This document shows positions 25,530-34,328 of a stretch of DNA of 64,000 bases, piece after piece; positions within the stretch are counted from its first letter, which is position 1; each line of letters opens with the position of its first letter. The position numbers and the translations under genes were made by a program. The notes under the pieces are model-generated. The model did no database searches. It was not told the DNA's origin and saw nothing but the letters and a program-made list of their open reading frames with translations. The DNA comes from Actinomycetospora termitidis (lineage in GTDB: Bacteria > Actinomycetota > Actinomycetes > Mycobacteriales > Pseudonocardiaceae): NCBI RefSeq assembly GCF_030286555.1, contig NZ_JASVWF010000001.1:868001-932000 (forward strand), given 5' to 3'.

Positions 25530-25835
25530 TCACCCGGTCGCGGCCCGCTCCACCAGGGTCGCCGTGGTGATGACGGGCGGGGCCGCGAAGACCGTCCCGA
25601 CCAGCGAGTTCACGTGGTCGCGGCCGGAGTCGCCCTCGATGTGCGCCTCCAGGGCGGCCCGGTCGGCGAAGGTGTCGAAGATGCCGTAGGTGGTGTCGTC
25701 GATGCGCACCACGAAGAAGCTCGTGGTGCCGGGCTCGGCCTCCAGCACGCGGCGCGACCGGGCGAAGACCTCCTCCGCCTCGGCCTGCCGCCCGGGCAGG
25801 ACGTCGATCGTGGCCCAGACCGCCAGCTCGCTCAT
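25530..25835 (-). CDS. Antibiotic biosynthesis monooxygenase (ABM) domain protein
   Basis: A 101-residue ferredoxin-like dimeric alpha/beta barrel protein with the ABM pattern: AVWATIDVLPGRQAEAEEVF, then LEAEPGTTSFFVVRIDDTTYGIFDTFADRAALEAHI. Members include quinol monooxygenases (YgiN type) and haem-degrading enzymes. It converges on the FAD hydroxylase gene with 2 bases between stops, and its start is divergent from the IclR gene at 25926. It may oxidise a hydroquinone product or be a general stress protein. Confidence 0.85.
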   Translation of the reverse strand: MSELAVWATIDVLPGRQAEAEEVFARSRRVLEAEPGTTSFFVVRIDDTTYGIFDTFADRAALEAHIEGDSGRDHVNSLVGTVFAAPPVITTATLVERAATG

Positions 25836-25925
25836 CGGTCCCTCCGATCCGTCGCGGCCCCGCACTACGCTGACGCGGGACCTCCCGGGTCGGAGCGTGC
25901 CCGTCGTGTCCGGAGCGGGGTGAGG

Positions 25926-26687
25926 ATGAGTCCCACCGAGCGGGATGCCGGTCCGGCCGCCGCCCTCGACCGGGCCGCCGCGATCCTCGACGCGTTCGAC
26001 GCCGAGCACCGCGAGCTCACCCTCGCCGCGCTGGTCGCCCGCTGCGGACTGCCCCGCTCGACCACGCACCGCACGGCCGACCGCATGCTCCGGCTGGGCT
26101 GGCTGGACAAGCCCGGCGACCGCTACCGCGTCGGCGAGCGACTGTTCGAGATCTCCGGTCTGGCCCCGGTGCGCCACGAGCTGCGCGAGGCCGTCCTGCC
26201 GTTCCTGCAGGACCTCTACGCCGCGACGAAGGTCGCGGTACAGCTCGGCGTCCTGCGCGGGCCGGAGATCCTCGTCGTCGAGAAGATCACCGGGCACCGG
26301 CCGCTGCCGATGCTCTCCCAGGTCGGCGGGACGATCCCCACGTACTGCTCCGGGCTCGGGCGGGCGATCCTGGCGCACTCGTCGCCCGAGGTCGTGGACG
26401 AGGTCATCGCGGCCGGCATGCCCGCCCGCACCCCGCGGACCCTCACCAGCCCGACCGCCCTGCGCCGCGAGCTCGCGACGATCCCGCCGCGCGGCTGGGC
26501 GGCCGACCGCGAGGAGGGCAACGTCGGCATCTCCTGCGTCGCCGCCCCGGTGTTCGGGCCGCTCGGCGAGGTCGTCGCGGCCATCTCCGTGACCGGCCCG
26601 ACCGGGGCCGTGCGGGCGGAGCGGGCCGGGCCCGCCGTCCAGATGGCCGCCGCCGCGGCCTCCCGGGCCTACTCGGCCCGGCGCTAG
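25926..26687 (+). CDS. IclR family transcriptional regulator
   Basis: A 253-residue protein with the IclR winged helix (ALDRAAAILDAFDAEHRELTLAALVARCGLPRSTTHRTADRML, about 10-55) and the effector domain with GTIPTYCSGLGRAILAHSSPE and DREEGNVGISCVAAPVFG. IclR proteins commonly control aromatic or ketoacid catabolism. It is divergent from the ABM gene across 90 bases, in which no clear palindrome was found. The downstream cupin and flavin monooxygenase genes on the same strand are possible targets. Confidence 0.9.
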   Translation: MSPTERDAGPAAALDRAAAILDAFDAEHRELTLAALVARCGLPRSTTHRTADRMLRLGWLDKPGDRYRVGERLFEISGLAPVRHELREAVLPFLQDLYAATKVAVQLGVLRGPEILVVEKITGHRPLPMLSQVGGTIPTYCSGLGRAILAHSSPEVVDEVIAAGMPARTPRTLTSPTALRRELATIPPRGWAADREEGNVGISCVAAPVFGPLGEVVAAISVTGPTGAVRAERAGPAVQMAAAAASRAYSARR

Positions 26688-26693
26688 GCCCCC

Positions 26694-26714
26694 GCGTCCC
26701 ACTCACCGGGACGC
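26694..26714. terminator. Hairpin after the IclR gene
   Basis: GCGTCCC and GGGACGC form perfect 7-base arms around a 7-base loop, starting 7 bases past the IclR stop. There is no T-run, as is common in GC-rich actinobacteria. It may end the regulator transcript before the cupin gene. Confidence 0.4.
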
Positions 26715-26760
26715 CTCGTTGGAGGGCGGGCCGTGCGCGCCGCACTGTGACCCGCAGCAC

Positions 26761-26782
26761 GCCGGCGCGGCTCCGCGCCGGC
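26761..26782. promoter_or_regulatory. Perfect palindrome in the leader of the cupin gene
   Basis: Arms GCCGGCGCGG and CCGCGCCGGC are separated by CT, 24 bases before the ATG at 26807. It could be an operator or an mRNA stem close to the ribosome-binding site AAGGAG. Self-complementary GC-only sequences also arise by chance in such DNA. Confidence 0.3.
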
Positions 26783-26806
26783 TCCGCACGGACGAAGGAG
26801 CACGTC

Positions 26807-27271
26807 ATGTCACTGGGCGGCGGCTACATGCTGTCCTCGCGCGAGGGCCGGCAGATCCCGGCCATCGGCCTGGGCATCACGGCCAAGGCGACCGGCGAGT
26901 CGACCCGCGACGCCTACTCACTGTTCGAGTACGCGATCCCGAGCGGGGTGAACGGCCCGCCGCCGCACGTGCACACCCGCGAGGACGAGTCGTTCATCTG
27001 CCTCGCCGGGCAGCTCGAGGTGATGCTCGGCGGCGAGACGTTCGTGCTGTCGCACGGCGACTACCTGCTGCTGCCGCGCGACGTCGTGCACACCTTCCGC
27101 AACCCGTTCGACGACGAGGCCCGCGTCATCTCGGTCGTCTCCCCGGCCGGTCTCGAGGCGTACTACCAGGCGCTCGCGGACCTCCCGCCCGGGCCGAAGG
27201 ACATCTCGGTGATGGAGTCGGTGATGAGCCGCTTCGGCATCGAGCTGCGCCTCCCGGCGACGCAGGGCTGA
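26807..27271 (+). CDS. Cupin domain protein (quercetin dioxygenase-like)
   Basis: A 154-residue single-cupin protein with GVNGPPPHVHTREDESFICLAGQLEVMLGG (metal motif 1) and GDYLLLPRDVVHTFRN (motif 2). The arrangement PPHVHxxEDE is common in quercetinase- and pirin-like cupins of unknown substrate. AAGGAG lies 7 bases before the ATG. The flavin monooxygenase gene starts 10 bases after the stop, so the two are probably cotranscribed and act on related compounds. Confidence 0.85.
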   Translation: MSLGGGYMLSSREGRQIPAIGLGITAKATGESTRDAYSLFEYAIPSGVNGPPPHVHTREDESFICLAGQLEVMLGGETFVLSHGDYLLLPRDVVHTFRNPFDDEARVISVVSPAGLEAYYQALADLPPGPKDISVMESVMSRFGIELRLPATQG

Positions 27272-27281
27272 GGGCCGCGCC

Positions 27282-28769
27282 GTGCGGATCGCCGTCGTCG
27301 GCGCCGGGGTCGCCGGGCTGTGCACCGCCAAGGTGCTCGCCGCGGCCGGCCACGACGTCGTCGTGATCGACCGGACGCCCGACGTGGGCGGGGTCTGGAG
27401 CGCCACCCGCCGCTACCCGGGCCTGTGCACGCAGAGCGCGAAGGACACCTACGCGTTCTCCGACCACCCGATGCCCGCCGAGTTCCCGGAGTGGCCCGAC
27501 GGCGAGCAGGTGCAGGCCTACCTCGCCTCCTACGCCGAGCGCTTCGGGGTCGACCGGCTGCTGCGACTCGGGACGGAGGTCGTCCGCGCCGAGCAGCTCG
27601 ACGCGGGCTGGCGCCTCACGACGCGCCCGGTCGACGGCAGCGCCGAGGTCACCGAGACGGTCGACCACCTCGTCGTCGCGAACGGGGTCTTCTCGGAGCC
27701 CGCCCTGCCGGACTTCGCCGGCCTGGAGGACTTCACGACGGCGGGTGGGCGCGTCGCGAGCTCGAGCGGCTTCGCGGACGCCGGGTCGCTCGACGGCGCG
27801 CACGTCGTGGTCGTCGGCTACGGCAAGTCCGCGTGCGACGTCGCGGTGGCGGTCGCCGACGCCGCCGCGAGCACGGACGTGATCGCCCGGCAGCTGCTGT
27901 GGAAGGTGCCGCGCCACATCGGTGGCGTGCTCAACTTCAAGCACCTGCTGCTGACGCGCATGGGCGAGGCGCTGTTCCGCTACATCCGGCTGCAGGGCTT
28001 CGAGAAGGTCATCCACGGTCCCGGCCGGCGGGTGCGGGCCAGGATGATGGCCTCGGTCGGCGCGATCGCGACGCGGCAGGACCGGCTGCGCGAGCTCGAC
28101 CTCGTCCCCCGCGGCCGCTTCGAGGACATCGTCCGCGGCGCCATCGGCCTGACGACGGAGGGCTTCTTCGAGCGCGTCCGCTCCGGGGTGATCCGCGTGC
28201 GCCGCGACCGCGTCGTCGTCCGGCTGCTGGAGAAGGAGGGGGTGCCGCACGTCGAGCTGGACGACGGCACCGTCCTGCGCGCGGACCTGCTGCTCTGCGC
28301 GACCGGGTTCCGGCAGGGGGTCGCATTCCTCGACCCCGAGCTGCACGCCCGGCTGCTCGACGAGCACGGCAACTACCGGCTCTACCGGCAGATCCACCCC
28401 GTCGACGTCGAGAACCTGTCCTTCGCCGGCTACAACTCGTCATTCTTCAGCCCGCTCAACGCCGAGATGGCGGCGGTCTGGATCGCGGCACGGCTCGCGG
28501 GCCGGCTCGCACTGCCGGAGAAGGAGGCGATGCGGGCGCACGTCGACGCGCAACTGGCGTTCATGGACGACGCGACCGACGGCCACCACTGCCGCGGGAC
28601 GAAGATCATCCCGTTCTCGCTGCACAACGTCGACGAGGTCCTCGGCGACCTGGACCTGCAGATCCCGGCCCGCGTGCGGGCGGCGCAGTGGCTCAACCCG
28701 GTCGACCCCGGGGCCTACCGCGACGTCACCCCGCGGCTCCTGGCCCGGCTCGGGACGGCCCCGGTCTAG
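27282..28769 (+). CDS. Flavin-containing monooxygenase / Baeyer-Villiger-like NAD(P)-FAD enzyme
   Basis: A 495-residue protein starting at GTG ([19 protein letters not shown]). It has an N-terminal FAD motif GAGVAG, an FMO-style block [28 protein letters not shown], a second nucleotide motif [16 protein letters not shown], and [10 protein letters not shown] near residue 345. These are the features of FMO and BVMO proteins, which insert oxygen at N, S or ketone carbons. The Baeyer-Villiger fingerprint was not clearly found, so plain FMO is safer. It follows the cupin by 10 bases and precedes an IclR regulator. Confidence 0.87.
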   Translation: MRIAVVGAGVAGLCTAKVLAAAGHDVVVIDRTPDVGGVWSATRRYPGLCTQSAKDTYAFSDHPMPAEFPEWPDGEQVQAYLASYAERFGVDRLLRLGTEVVRAEQLDAGWRLTTRPVDGSAEVTETVDHLVVANGVFSEPALPDFAGLEDFTTAGGRVASSSGFADAGSLDGAHVVVVGYGKSACDVAVAVADAAASTDVIARQLLWKVPRHIGGVLNFKHLLLTRMGEALFRYIRLQGFEKVIHGPGRRVRARMMASVGAIATRQDRLRELDLVPRGRFEDIVRGAIGLTTEGFFERVRSGVIRVRRDRVVVRLLEKEGVPHVELDDGTVLRADLLLCATGFRQGVAFLDPELHARLLDEHGNYRLYRQIHPVDVENLSFAGYNSSFFSPLNAEMAAVWIAARLAGRLALPEKEAMRAHVDAQLAFMDDATDGHHCRGTKIIPFSLHNVDEVLGDLDLQIPARVRAAQWLNPVDPGAYRDVTPRLLARLGTAPV

Positions 28770-28772
28770 CCT
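28767..28772 (+). promoter_or_regulatory. -10 element suggesting a leaderless start for the downstream IclR gene
   Basis: TAGCCT overlaps the stop of the flavin monooxygenase gene and ends 6 bases before the ATG at 28779. That spacing, with no Shine-Dalgarno sequence, is typical of leaderless actinobacterial mRNAs. A convincing -35 was not seen. Confidence 0.4.
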
Positions 28773-28778
28773 GGGGCG

Positions 28779-29525
28779 ATGGTGCCCGCGACGGTGCTGG
28801 GCAAGGCGCTGGCCGTGCTGCAGGCCTTCACCGTCGAGGACACCGAGCTCGGGTTCGCCGAGCTGGGCCGCCGCACCGGGCTGGCGAAGGGGACGCTGCA
28901 CCGCACCCTGGCCGAGCTGGTGGAGCACCGGCTCCTGGAGCGTCCCGACGGCCGGTACCGCCTCTCCGGGCTCGTGTTCGAGCTCGGCATGCGGGCCGCC
29001 GTCGAGCGGAGCCTGCTCGAGGTCGCGGCGCCCTACCTCGAGGACCTCTACGAGCGCACCCACGAGACCGTGCACCTCGGGGTCCGGGAGGGCACCGAGG
29101 TGGTCTACGTGTCCAAGACCGGCGGCCACCGCCAGGTCGACGCGCCCAGCCGGCTGGGCGGGCGGATGCCGCTGCACGCGACCGCGATCGGGAAGGTCCT
29201 GCTCGCCCACGCCGGGCCCGAGGTGCGCGACGAGGTGCTGCGCGGGCCGCTGCCCCGCCGCACCCCGCGCACCGTCGTGAACGTCGAGGTCCTGCGCCGT
29301 CAGCTCGACCGCGCTCTCGTCGAGGGCGTCACCTTCGAGCACGAGGAGTCCGCCGTCGGCGTCACCTGCGTCGCGGCGGTCGTGGGCGACGGCGAGGGCG
29401 GTGCGCACGCGGCCGTCAGCGTGACGGGGCCGGTGCACCGGTTCGAGCCGCGCCGGCACGTCGAGGCGGTGCGGGCGGCCGGGGCGGGGATCGCGGCGAT
29501 GCTGGCGCGGCGCCGGCCGTCCTGA
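28779..29525 (+). CDS. IclR family transcriptional regulator (of the lower meta-cleavage genes)
   Basis: A 248-residue protein with the IclR winged helix ([47 protein letters not shown]) and effector domain ([41 protein letters not shown]). It immediately precedes, on the same strand, the hydratase, acetaldehyde dehydrogenase and aldolase genes. A perfect palindrome at 29527-29545 lies between its stop and the hydratase start. By analogy with MhpR it probably controls these genes in response to an aromatic acid or pathway intermediate. Confidence 0.9.
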   Translation: MVPATVLGKALAVLQAFTVEDTELGFAELGRRTGLAKGTLHRTLAELVEHRLLERPDGRYRLSGLVFELGMRAAVERSLLEVAAPYLEDLYERTHETVHLGVREGTEVVYVSKTGGHRQVDAPSRLGGRMPLHATAIGKVLLAHAGPEVRDEVLRGPLPRRTPRTVVNVEVLRRQLDRALVEGVTFEHEESAVGVTCVAAVVGDGEGGAHAAVSVTGPVHRFEPRRHVEAVRAAGAGIAAMLARRRPS

Positions 29526-29526
29526 G

Positions 29527-29545
29527 AGTTCCGTCCGACGGAACT
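29527..29545. promoter_or_regulatory. Perfect 9+1+9 palindrome, IclR operator candidate
   Basis: AGTTCCGTC and GACGGAACT flank a single C, starting 2 bases past the IclR stop and 44 bases before the hydratase ATG. Short palindromes with this AT-GC layout are typical IclR-family sites. The neighbouring IclR protein is the obvious ligand. Confidence 0.7.
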
Positions 29546-29588
29546 CGGTGCTGGGTCGCCGGGGTGCCGGTGTCCGAGGCTGGCCCGC

Positions 29589-30380
29589 ATGAGCCTCCCG
29601 ACGAGCACGGCGGTCGCCGACGCGGCCGACCGGCTCCTGCACGCCGCCCGCACCGGGGAGGCCTGCGCCCCGGTCCGCGACCTGATCGGCCCGGACGACC
29701 TCGACGCCGCCTACGCCGTCGCGCAGCGGGTGGTCGCCGGGCTCGGCCGGCGACCGGTGGGCCGCAAGATCGGCCTCACCTCGCCCGCGGTCCAGGCCCA
29801 GCTCGGCGTGGACCAGCCGGACCTCGGCGTGCTGCTCGAGGGGATGGCGGTGCCGCACGAGGGCACGCTGGCCCTCGACCGGCTCGTCGCGCCGCGCGTC
29901 GAGGCCGAGATCGCCTTCGTCCTCGGGGCGGACCTCCTCGACGGTCCGCTGGGTCCCGACGACGTCCGGGGCGCGGTCGCGCACCAGGTCGCGGCCCTCG
30001 AGATCGTCGACAGCCGCATCGCCGACTGGGACATCACGGTGGCCGACACCGTCGCGGACAACGGGTCGAGCGCGGCCTACGTGCTCGGGCCGACGACGGT
30101 CGCCCTCGCCGACGTCGAGCCCGTCGGGGTCGCGATGACCCTGACCCGCAACGGCGAGGAGGTCTCCTCGGGGACCGGCGCCGCCTGCCTCGGCGATCCG
30201 CTCGCCGCCCTGTCCTGGCTCGCGCGGACCGCGCGTGCGTTCGGGGATCCCCTGCGCGCCGGTCAGGTCGTGCTCTCCGGCGCGCTCGGGCCGATGGTCC
30301 CCGCGACCGCCGGCGACGTGTTCACCGCCCACCTCACCGGCCTCGGCGAGGCCACCGTCACCCTCGGAGGACGCCCATGA
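29589..30380 (+). CDS. mhpD: 2-keto-4-pentenoate hydratase (2-hydroxypenta-2,4-dienoate hydratase)
   Basis: A 263-residue protein of the fumarylacetoacetate hydrolase-like hydratase family. Visible blocks are [17 protein letters not shown], the metal-binding [25 protein letters not shown] and [21 protein letters not shown]. It adds water to 2-hydroxypenta-2,4-dienoate to give 4-hydroxy-2-oxovalerate, the step after hydrolysis of the meta-cleavage product. The ATG lies downstream of the palindrome, and its stop overlaps the next gene by ATGA, forming a three-gene unit. Confidence 0.93.
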   Translation: MSLPTSTAVADAADRLLHAARTGEACAPVRDLIGPDDLDAAYAVAQRVVAGLGRRPVGRKIGLTSPAVQAQLGVDQPDLGVLLEGMAVPHEGTLALDRLVAPRVEAEIAFVLGADLLDGPLGPDDVRGAVAHQVAALEIVDSRIADWDITVADTVADNGSSAAYVLGPTTVALADVEPVGVAMTLTRNGEEVSSGTGAACLGDPLAALSWLARTARAFGDPLRAGQVVLSGALGPMVPATAGDVFTAHLTGLGEATVTLGGRP

Positions 30381-31321
30381 CCACCCGGGTCGCCGTCATC
30401 GGTTCCGGCAACATCGGCACCGACCTCATGATCAAGGTCCTGCGCCTGTCGTCGTCGCTCGAGATGGGCGCGATGGTGGGCATCGACCCGGCGTCGGACG
30501 GTCTCGCGCGGGCCGCCCGCCTCGGGGTCCCGACGACGGCCGCGGGCGTCGAGGGGCTCCTCGACCTGCCCGGCTTCGACGGGATCGGCATCGTCCTCGA
30601 CGCCACGTCGGCCGGGGCGCACCGGCACAACGCCGAGGTGCTCGCGCCGTCCGGCGTGCGCCTGATCGACCTCACCCCGGCCGCGATCGGCCCGATGGTC
30701 GTGCCCGCGGTGAACCTCGCCGACCACCTCGACGCCCCCGACGTCAACATGGTGACCTGCGGCGGCCAGGCCACCGTGCCGATCGTCGCCGCGATCGCGT
30801 CCGCGGTGCCGGTGCCCTACGCGGAGATCGTCGCCTCGATCGCCTCCCGCTCGGCCGGTCCGGGCACGCGGGCGAACATCGACGAGTTCACCGAGACGAC
30901 GGCCCGCGCGATCGAGACCGTGGGTGGCGCGGGCCGCGGCAAGGCGATCATCGTCCTCAACCCCGCCGAGCCGCCGCTGATCATGCGCGACACCGTGCTC
31001 GCCCTGGTCGACGCCCCGTCCCCGGAGCAGCACGAGGCGATCCGCGCCTCGGTCGCGCGGATGGTCGAGGCGGTCGCCGCGTACGTGCCGGGCTACCGGC
31101 TGGTGCAGCGGGTGCAGATCGACCCGCTGCCGGCCGACCTGCCGGTGCACACCCTGACGGCCGCCCCTGCGACGCACCGGGTGTCGGTGTTCCTGCAGGT
31201 CGAGGGCGCCGCGCACTACCTCCCGGCCTACGCCGGGAACCTCGACATCATGACCAGCGCCGCGCTGCGCGTGGCCGAGGCGCTCGCCGCCGGGCGGGTC
31301 CGACCGGAGGTCGGCGCATGA
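30377..31321 (+). CDS. mhpF: Acetaldehyde dehydrogenase (acylating)
   Basis: A 314-residue protein with the N-terminal NAD motif [17 protein letters not shown], the catalytic Cys block [16 protein letters not shown] (Cys about residue 130) and [19 protein letters not shown]. It converts acetaldehyde, CoA and NAD+ to acetyl-CoA. The family forms a channelling complex with the aldolase encoded next, whose ATG overlaps its stop (ATGA). It carries out the last oxidation of the meta pathway in this window. Confidence 0.95.
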   Translation: MTTRVAVIGSGNIGTDLMIKVLRLSSSLEMGAMVGIDPASDGLARAARLGVPTTAAGVEGLLDLPGFDGIGIVLDATSAGAHRHNAEVLAPSGVRLIDLTPAAIGPMVVPAVNLADHLDAPDVNMVTCGGQATVPIVAAIASAVPVPYAEIVASIASRSAGPGTRANIDEFTETTARAIETVGGAGRGKAIIVLNPAEPPLIMRDTVLALVDAPSPEQHEAIRASVARMVEAVAAYVPGYRLVQRVQIDPLPADLPVHTLTAAPATHRVSVFLQVEGAAHYLPAYAGNLDIMTSAALRVAEALAAGRVRPEVGA

Positions 31322-32319
31322 GGCTGTTCGTCCAGGACGTGACCCTGCGGGACGGGATGCACGCCATCCGGCACCGCCTCGCACCGGAGCGGGTGGCCGC
31401 GATCGCCGCGGCGCTCGAGGCCGCCGGGGTCGACGCCGTCGAGGTCGCGCACGGCGACGGGCTCGCGGGCGGCTCGCTGACCTACGGCCCCGGCAGCCAC
31501 GCCGACGGCGAGTGGATCACCGCCGCGGCCGGGGTGCTGGAGCGGGCACGCCTCACGACGCTGCTCCTGCCGGGCATCGGCACGGTGGCCGACCTGCGGC
31601 GGGCGCACGCGCTCGGCGTCCGCTCGGTGCGGGTGGCGACGCACTGCACCGAGGCCGACGTCGCCGCCCAGCACATCTCCGAGGCCCGTGCGCTGGGCAT
31701 GGACGTCTCCGGGTTCCTCATGATGAGCCACATGGCGCCGGCGGCGGAGCTCGCGCGGCAGGCGTCGCTGATGGAGTCGTACGGCGCGCACTGCGTCTAC
31801 GTCACCGACTCCGGCGGGCGCCTGCTGCCCGAGGGCGTGCGGGAGCGGGTGCGGGCCTACCGCGACCTGCTCGACGCCGCCACCGAGGTCGGGATCCACG
31901 CGCACGAGAACCTGTCGTTGTCGGTGGCGAACTCGGTGGCCGCGGTGCAGGAGGGCGCGGTGCGGGTCGACGCCTCGCTCGCGGGCCAGGGCGCCGGCGC
32001 GGGCAACACCCCGCTCGAGGCGTTCGTCGCGGTCGCCGACCTGTACGGCTGGGAGCACGGCTGCGACCTGTTCGCCCTGCAGGACGCGGCGGAGGACCTG
32101 GTGCGCCCGTTGCAGGACCGCCCGGTGCGGGTGGACCGGGAGACGCTGACCCTGGGCTACGCCGGCGTGTACGGCTCGTTCCTGCGACACGCGGAGTCGG
32201 CGGCGGCCACGCACGGGGTGGACGTGCGGGAGCTGCTCGTCGCTGCGGGGGACCGCCGGCTGGTGGGCGGCCAGGAGGACATGATCGTCGACATCGCGCT
32301 GGAGCTGGCGGCGCGCTGA
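31318..32319 (+). CDS. mhpE: 4-hydroxy-2-oxovalerate aldolase
   Basis: A 333-residue protein of the DmpG/BphI/MhpE family. The TIM barrel starts with [15 protein letters not shown] (metal-ligand Asp), followed by [32 protein letters not shown] and [15 protein letters not shown] with the metal-binding HAH. It splits 4-hydroxy-2-oxovalerate into pyruvate and acetaldehyde. It is the last gene of the overlapping mhpD-F-E set; dinB follows 27 bases later with its own start. Confidence 0.95.
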   Translation: MRLFVQDVTLRDGMHAIRHRLAPERVAAIAAALEAAGVDAVEVAHGDGLAGGSLTYGPGSHADGEWITAAAGVLERARLTTLLLPGIGTVADLRRAHALGVRSVRVATHCTEADVAAQHISEARALGMDVSGFLMMSHMAPAAELARQASLMESYGAHCVYVTDSGGRLLPEGVRERVRAYRDLLDAATEVGIHAHENLSLSVANSVAAVQEGAVRVDASLAGQGAGAGNTPLEAFVAVADLYGWEHGCDLFALQDAAEDLVRPLQDRPVRVDRETLTLGYAGVYGSFLRHAESAAATHGVDVRELLVAAGDRRLVGGQEDMIVDIALELAAR

Positions 32320-32346
32320 CCCTCGCGGCCGTGGGAACATGAGTTC

Positions 32347-33597
32347 GTGTCGGGGGATCGCGAGGGGGCCGCGACGATCCTGCACGCCGACCTCGACGCG
32401 TTCTACGCCTCCGTCGAGCAGCGTGACGACCCCGACCTGCGCGGACGCCCCGTGCTCGTCGGCGGCGGTGTGGTGCTCGCGTGCAGCTACGAGGCGAAGC
32501 GCGCGGGTGTGCGCACGGCCATGAACGGCCGGCAGGCCCGGGCGCTGTGTCCCGACGCCGTCGTCGTCTCGCCCCGCATGGAGGCGTACTCGGCGGCGTC
32601 GAAGGACGTCTTCGAGATCTTCCGCGACACGACGCCGCTGGTCGAGGGCATCTCCATCGACGAGGCGTTCCTCGAGGTCGGGGGGCTCGCGCGGCTGGTC
32701 GGCACGCCGCGCGACATCGCCGCGCGGCTGCGGGGGCGGGTGCTCGCCGAGGTCGGGCTGCCGATCACCGTCGGCGTCGCGCGGACGAAGTTCCTGGCCA
32801 AGGTGGCGAGCGGCGTCGCGAAACCGGACGGGCTGCTCGTCGTCGACCCGGACGCCGAGCGGGAGTTCCTGCACCCGCTGCGGGTCGAGCGGCTGTGGGG
32901 CGTCGGCGCGGTGACCGCGGCGAAGTTGCACGGGTTGGGGATCCACACGGTCGCCGACGTCGCGGACCTGGGCGAACCGGCGCTGGTGTCGCTGCTGGGG
33001 CCGGCCGCGGGGCACCACCTGCACGCGCTGGCGACGTTCTCCGACCCGCGCCGCGTGACCCCGGGCGTCCGCCGGCGGTCGATCGGCTCGCAGCGGGCGC
33101 TGGGGAACCGCCGCCGCAGCCCGGCGGAGCTGGACACGATCCTCGCCGGGATCGTCGACCGGCTCGCCCGGCGCCTGCGCGACGGCGGTCGGACGTGCCG
33201 GACGATCGTGCTGCGCCTGCGCTTCGGCGACTTCACCCGCGTCACGCGCTCGCACACCCTGCGGACCGCCACCGACCGCACCGCACCCATCGACGCCGCC
33301 GCCCGCGAACTGCTGGCCGAGTCGATGTCGATGATCCTCGACCGGGGGATCACGCTGATCGGCCTCTCGCTGGCCAACCTCGACCGGGAGGGCCGCGAGC
33401 AGCTCGAACTGCCCCTCGACTCCCGCGACGAGCCGGCGACCGCACTGGCCGGCGCCGAGGTCGAGCGGAGCCCCGCCGCGCTCGACCAGGCCCTCGACGC
33501 CATCCACACCCGCTTCGGCTCCGCGGCGGTCGGCCGGGCCACCCAGCTGGGCCGCGACCCCGGGATCTCGGTGCCGGTCCTGCCGGAGCACGAGTAG
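32347..33597 (+). CDS. dinB: DNA polymerase IV (Y-family)
   Basis: A 416-residue Y-family polymerase. Catalytic carboxylates are in LHADLDAFYASVEQ and EGISIDEAFLEVGG; the thumb contains RLWGVGAVTAAKLHGLGIHTVADV (helix-hairpin-helix) and the little finger RRRSIGSQRALG. Near the C-terminus QLELPLD is a likely beta-clamp binding motif. It copies past damaged bases with low fidelity. The GTG at 32347 gives a normal length. No SOS-box-like sequence was recognised in the 27-base gap, so it may be read through from the catabolic unit or be constitutive. Confidence 0.95.
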   Translation: MSGDREGAATILHADLDAFYASVEQRDDPDLRGRPVLVGGGVVLACSYEAKRAGVRTAMNGRQARALCPDAVVVSPRMEAYSAASKDVFEIFRDTTPLVEGISIDEAFLEVGGLARLVGTPRDIAARLRGRVLAEVGLPITVGVARTKFLAKVASGVAKPDGLLVVDPDAEREFLHPLRVERLWGVGAVTAAKLHGLGIHTVADVADLGEPALVSLLGPAAGHHLHALATFSDPRRVTPGVRRRSIGSQRALGNRRRSPAELDTILAGIVDRLARRLRDGGRTCRTIVLRLRFGDFTRVTRSHTLRTATDRTAPIDAAARELLAESMSMILDRGITLIGLSLANLDREGREQLELPLDSRDEPATALAGAEVERSPAALDQALDAIHTRFGSAAVGRATQLGRDPGISVPVLPEHE

Positions 33598-33612
33598 CCC
33601 GGCCCGCCCGCC

Positions 33613-33759
33613 GAGAGGTACACCAGGCACCGTCCGGGCCGCTGCGAGGTGCGTCCTGTGCTTCTCGCGTGTGCGCCGGGCGGTGGTCCGTTCGCGAGAG
33701 GTACGTCAGGCACCTTGCGGGCCGCTGCGGGGTGCCTCTGCTTCTCGCGTGTGCGCCGG
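33613..33759. repeat. Tandem pair of about 65-bp imperfect repeats after dinB
   Basis: Copy 1 (33613-33679) and copy 2 (33696-33759) share GAGAGGTAC, CAGGCACC, GGGCCGCTGCG and CTTCTCGCGTGTGCGCCGG. Each copy also folds back on itself, GAGAGGTAC pairing loosely with the later CTTCTC part. They sit in the 731-base gene-free stretch 33598-34328, and the open frames here have no coding character. The unit looks like a non-coding dispersed repeat or a transcript end. Confidence 0.6.
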
Positions 33760-33814
33760 CGATCGGAGCCGCGCCGACCCTGCGTCGAGCGGCATGGCAT
33801 TACGGCCCGCCCGT

Positions 33815-33914
33815 CCTGTCGCGGGGAGTCCCAGCGACAGGGTGCCCGGCTGTGTCCTGTCGTGGCCTGCCGACGTCCCGGCATCACCCTGTCGCTGGGA
33901 TTCCCCACGACAGG
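33815..33914. repeat. 30-bp inverted repeat whose arms are themselves palindromes
   Basis: Arms 33815-33844 and 33885-33914 are inverted copies with 2 mismatches around a 40-base spacer. Each arm also contains its own hairpin, CCTGTCGC pairing with GCGACAGG in the left arm. This nested design resembles REP/BIME-type elements. It lies mid-way in the gap between dinB and the regulator at 34329. From 33915 to 34037 nothing further was recognised. Confidence 0.65.
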
Positions 33915-34037
33915 CGAGCGACGGCGGGTGGGAGCCCGCGACGAGGCGGGGCACTCCCGTCCCGGTGCGCCGCCTCCCGGGTCGGCACGACCGTCTCGGA
34001 AACCCGCCTCAGAACCTGTCCGGAAAGGGCCCCACGG

Positions 34038-34054
34038 TGTCTCCGTCTGAGACA
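34038..34054. promoter_or_regulatory. Activator site candidate TGTCTC-N5-GAGACA upstream of the monooxygenase cluster
   Basis: A perfect 6+5+6 palindrome. Near-identical sites with the same spacing occur at 47123-47139 and 50063-50079, in front of the AcoR-like activator and the second IclR-like gene. A -10-like TACCGC lies at 34090-34095, about 50 bases downstream, so the site would be near -56. It is the best candidate for control of the prm cluster. Confidence 0.65.
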
Positions 34055-34136
34055 GCGAACCGATCGGCTACCCGCTGAACTGTCGTCCATACCGCTCTGA
34101 CCAGCGGCGAACGGTCGTTCGGTGAGGTTCAGTGGC

Positions 34137-34157
34137 GATGTGCAGCATCTGCACATC
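34137..34157. promoter_or_regulatory. Perfect palindrome with 9-base arms in the leader of the prm regulator gene
   Basis: Arms GATGTGCAG and CTGCACATC flank CAT. A shorter palindrome GAACG-GT-CGTTC lies just upstream at 34109-34120. Both sit between the TGTCTC site and the IclR-like start at 34329. They could be operators for the IclR-like protein itself or a stem in the leader RNA. Confidence 0.6.
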
Positions 34158-34328
34158 GAAACGGTGATGTTGACCACAAGGTTCCGGAGCGCGTTCAGTG
34201 ACCCACGTCTCGCCGACGAGCACCGCTCCGGCGAGGCGCCCACGGGCCCCACCACCACACACCGGGCCCGACCGCGGTGGGTCGGCGACGGCCCTGCGCG
34301 CCCACGACGACCGGCGGGAGGAGGCGGC

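Noticed and set aside
27320..31321. Apparent 1333-residue plus-strand protein ending in acetaldehyde dehydrogenase
   Set aside because: Only the last 314 residues are real; the rest is an alternate frame of the flavin monooxygenase, IclR and hydratase genes.
33649..34050. Overlapping open frames in the gap after dinB
   Set aside because: They cover the repeats, exist on both strands, and have no ribosome-binding site or recognisable domain.
34120..34328. Longer N-terminus for the prm-linked IclR-like protein starting near 34122
   Set aside because: The extra residues are not like any IclR protein, and ATG 34329 has a strong GGAGGAGG; the palindrome at 34137 is better read as regulatory.
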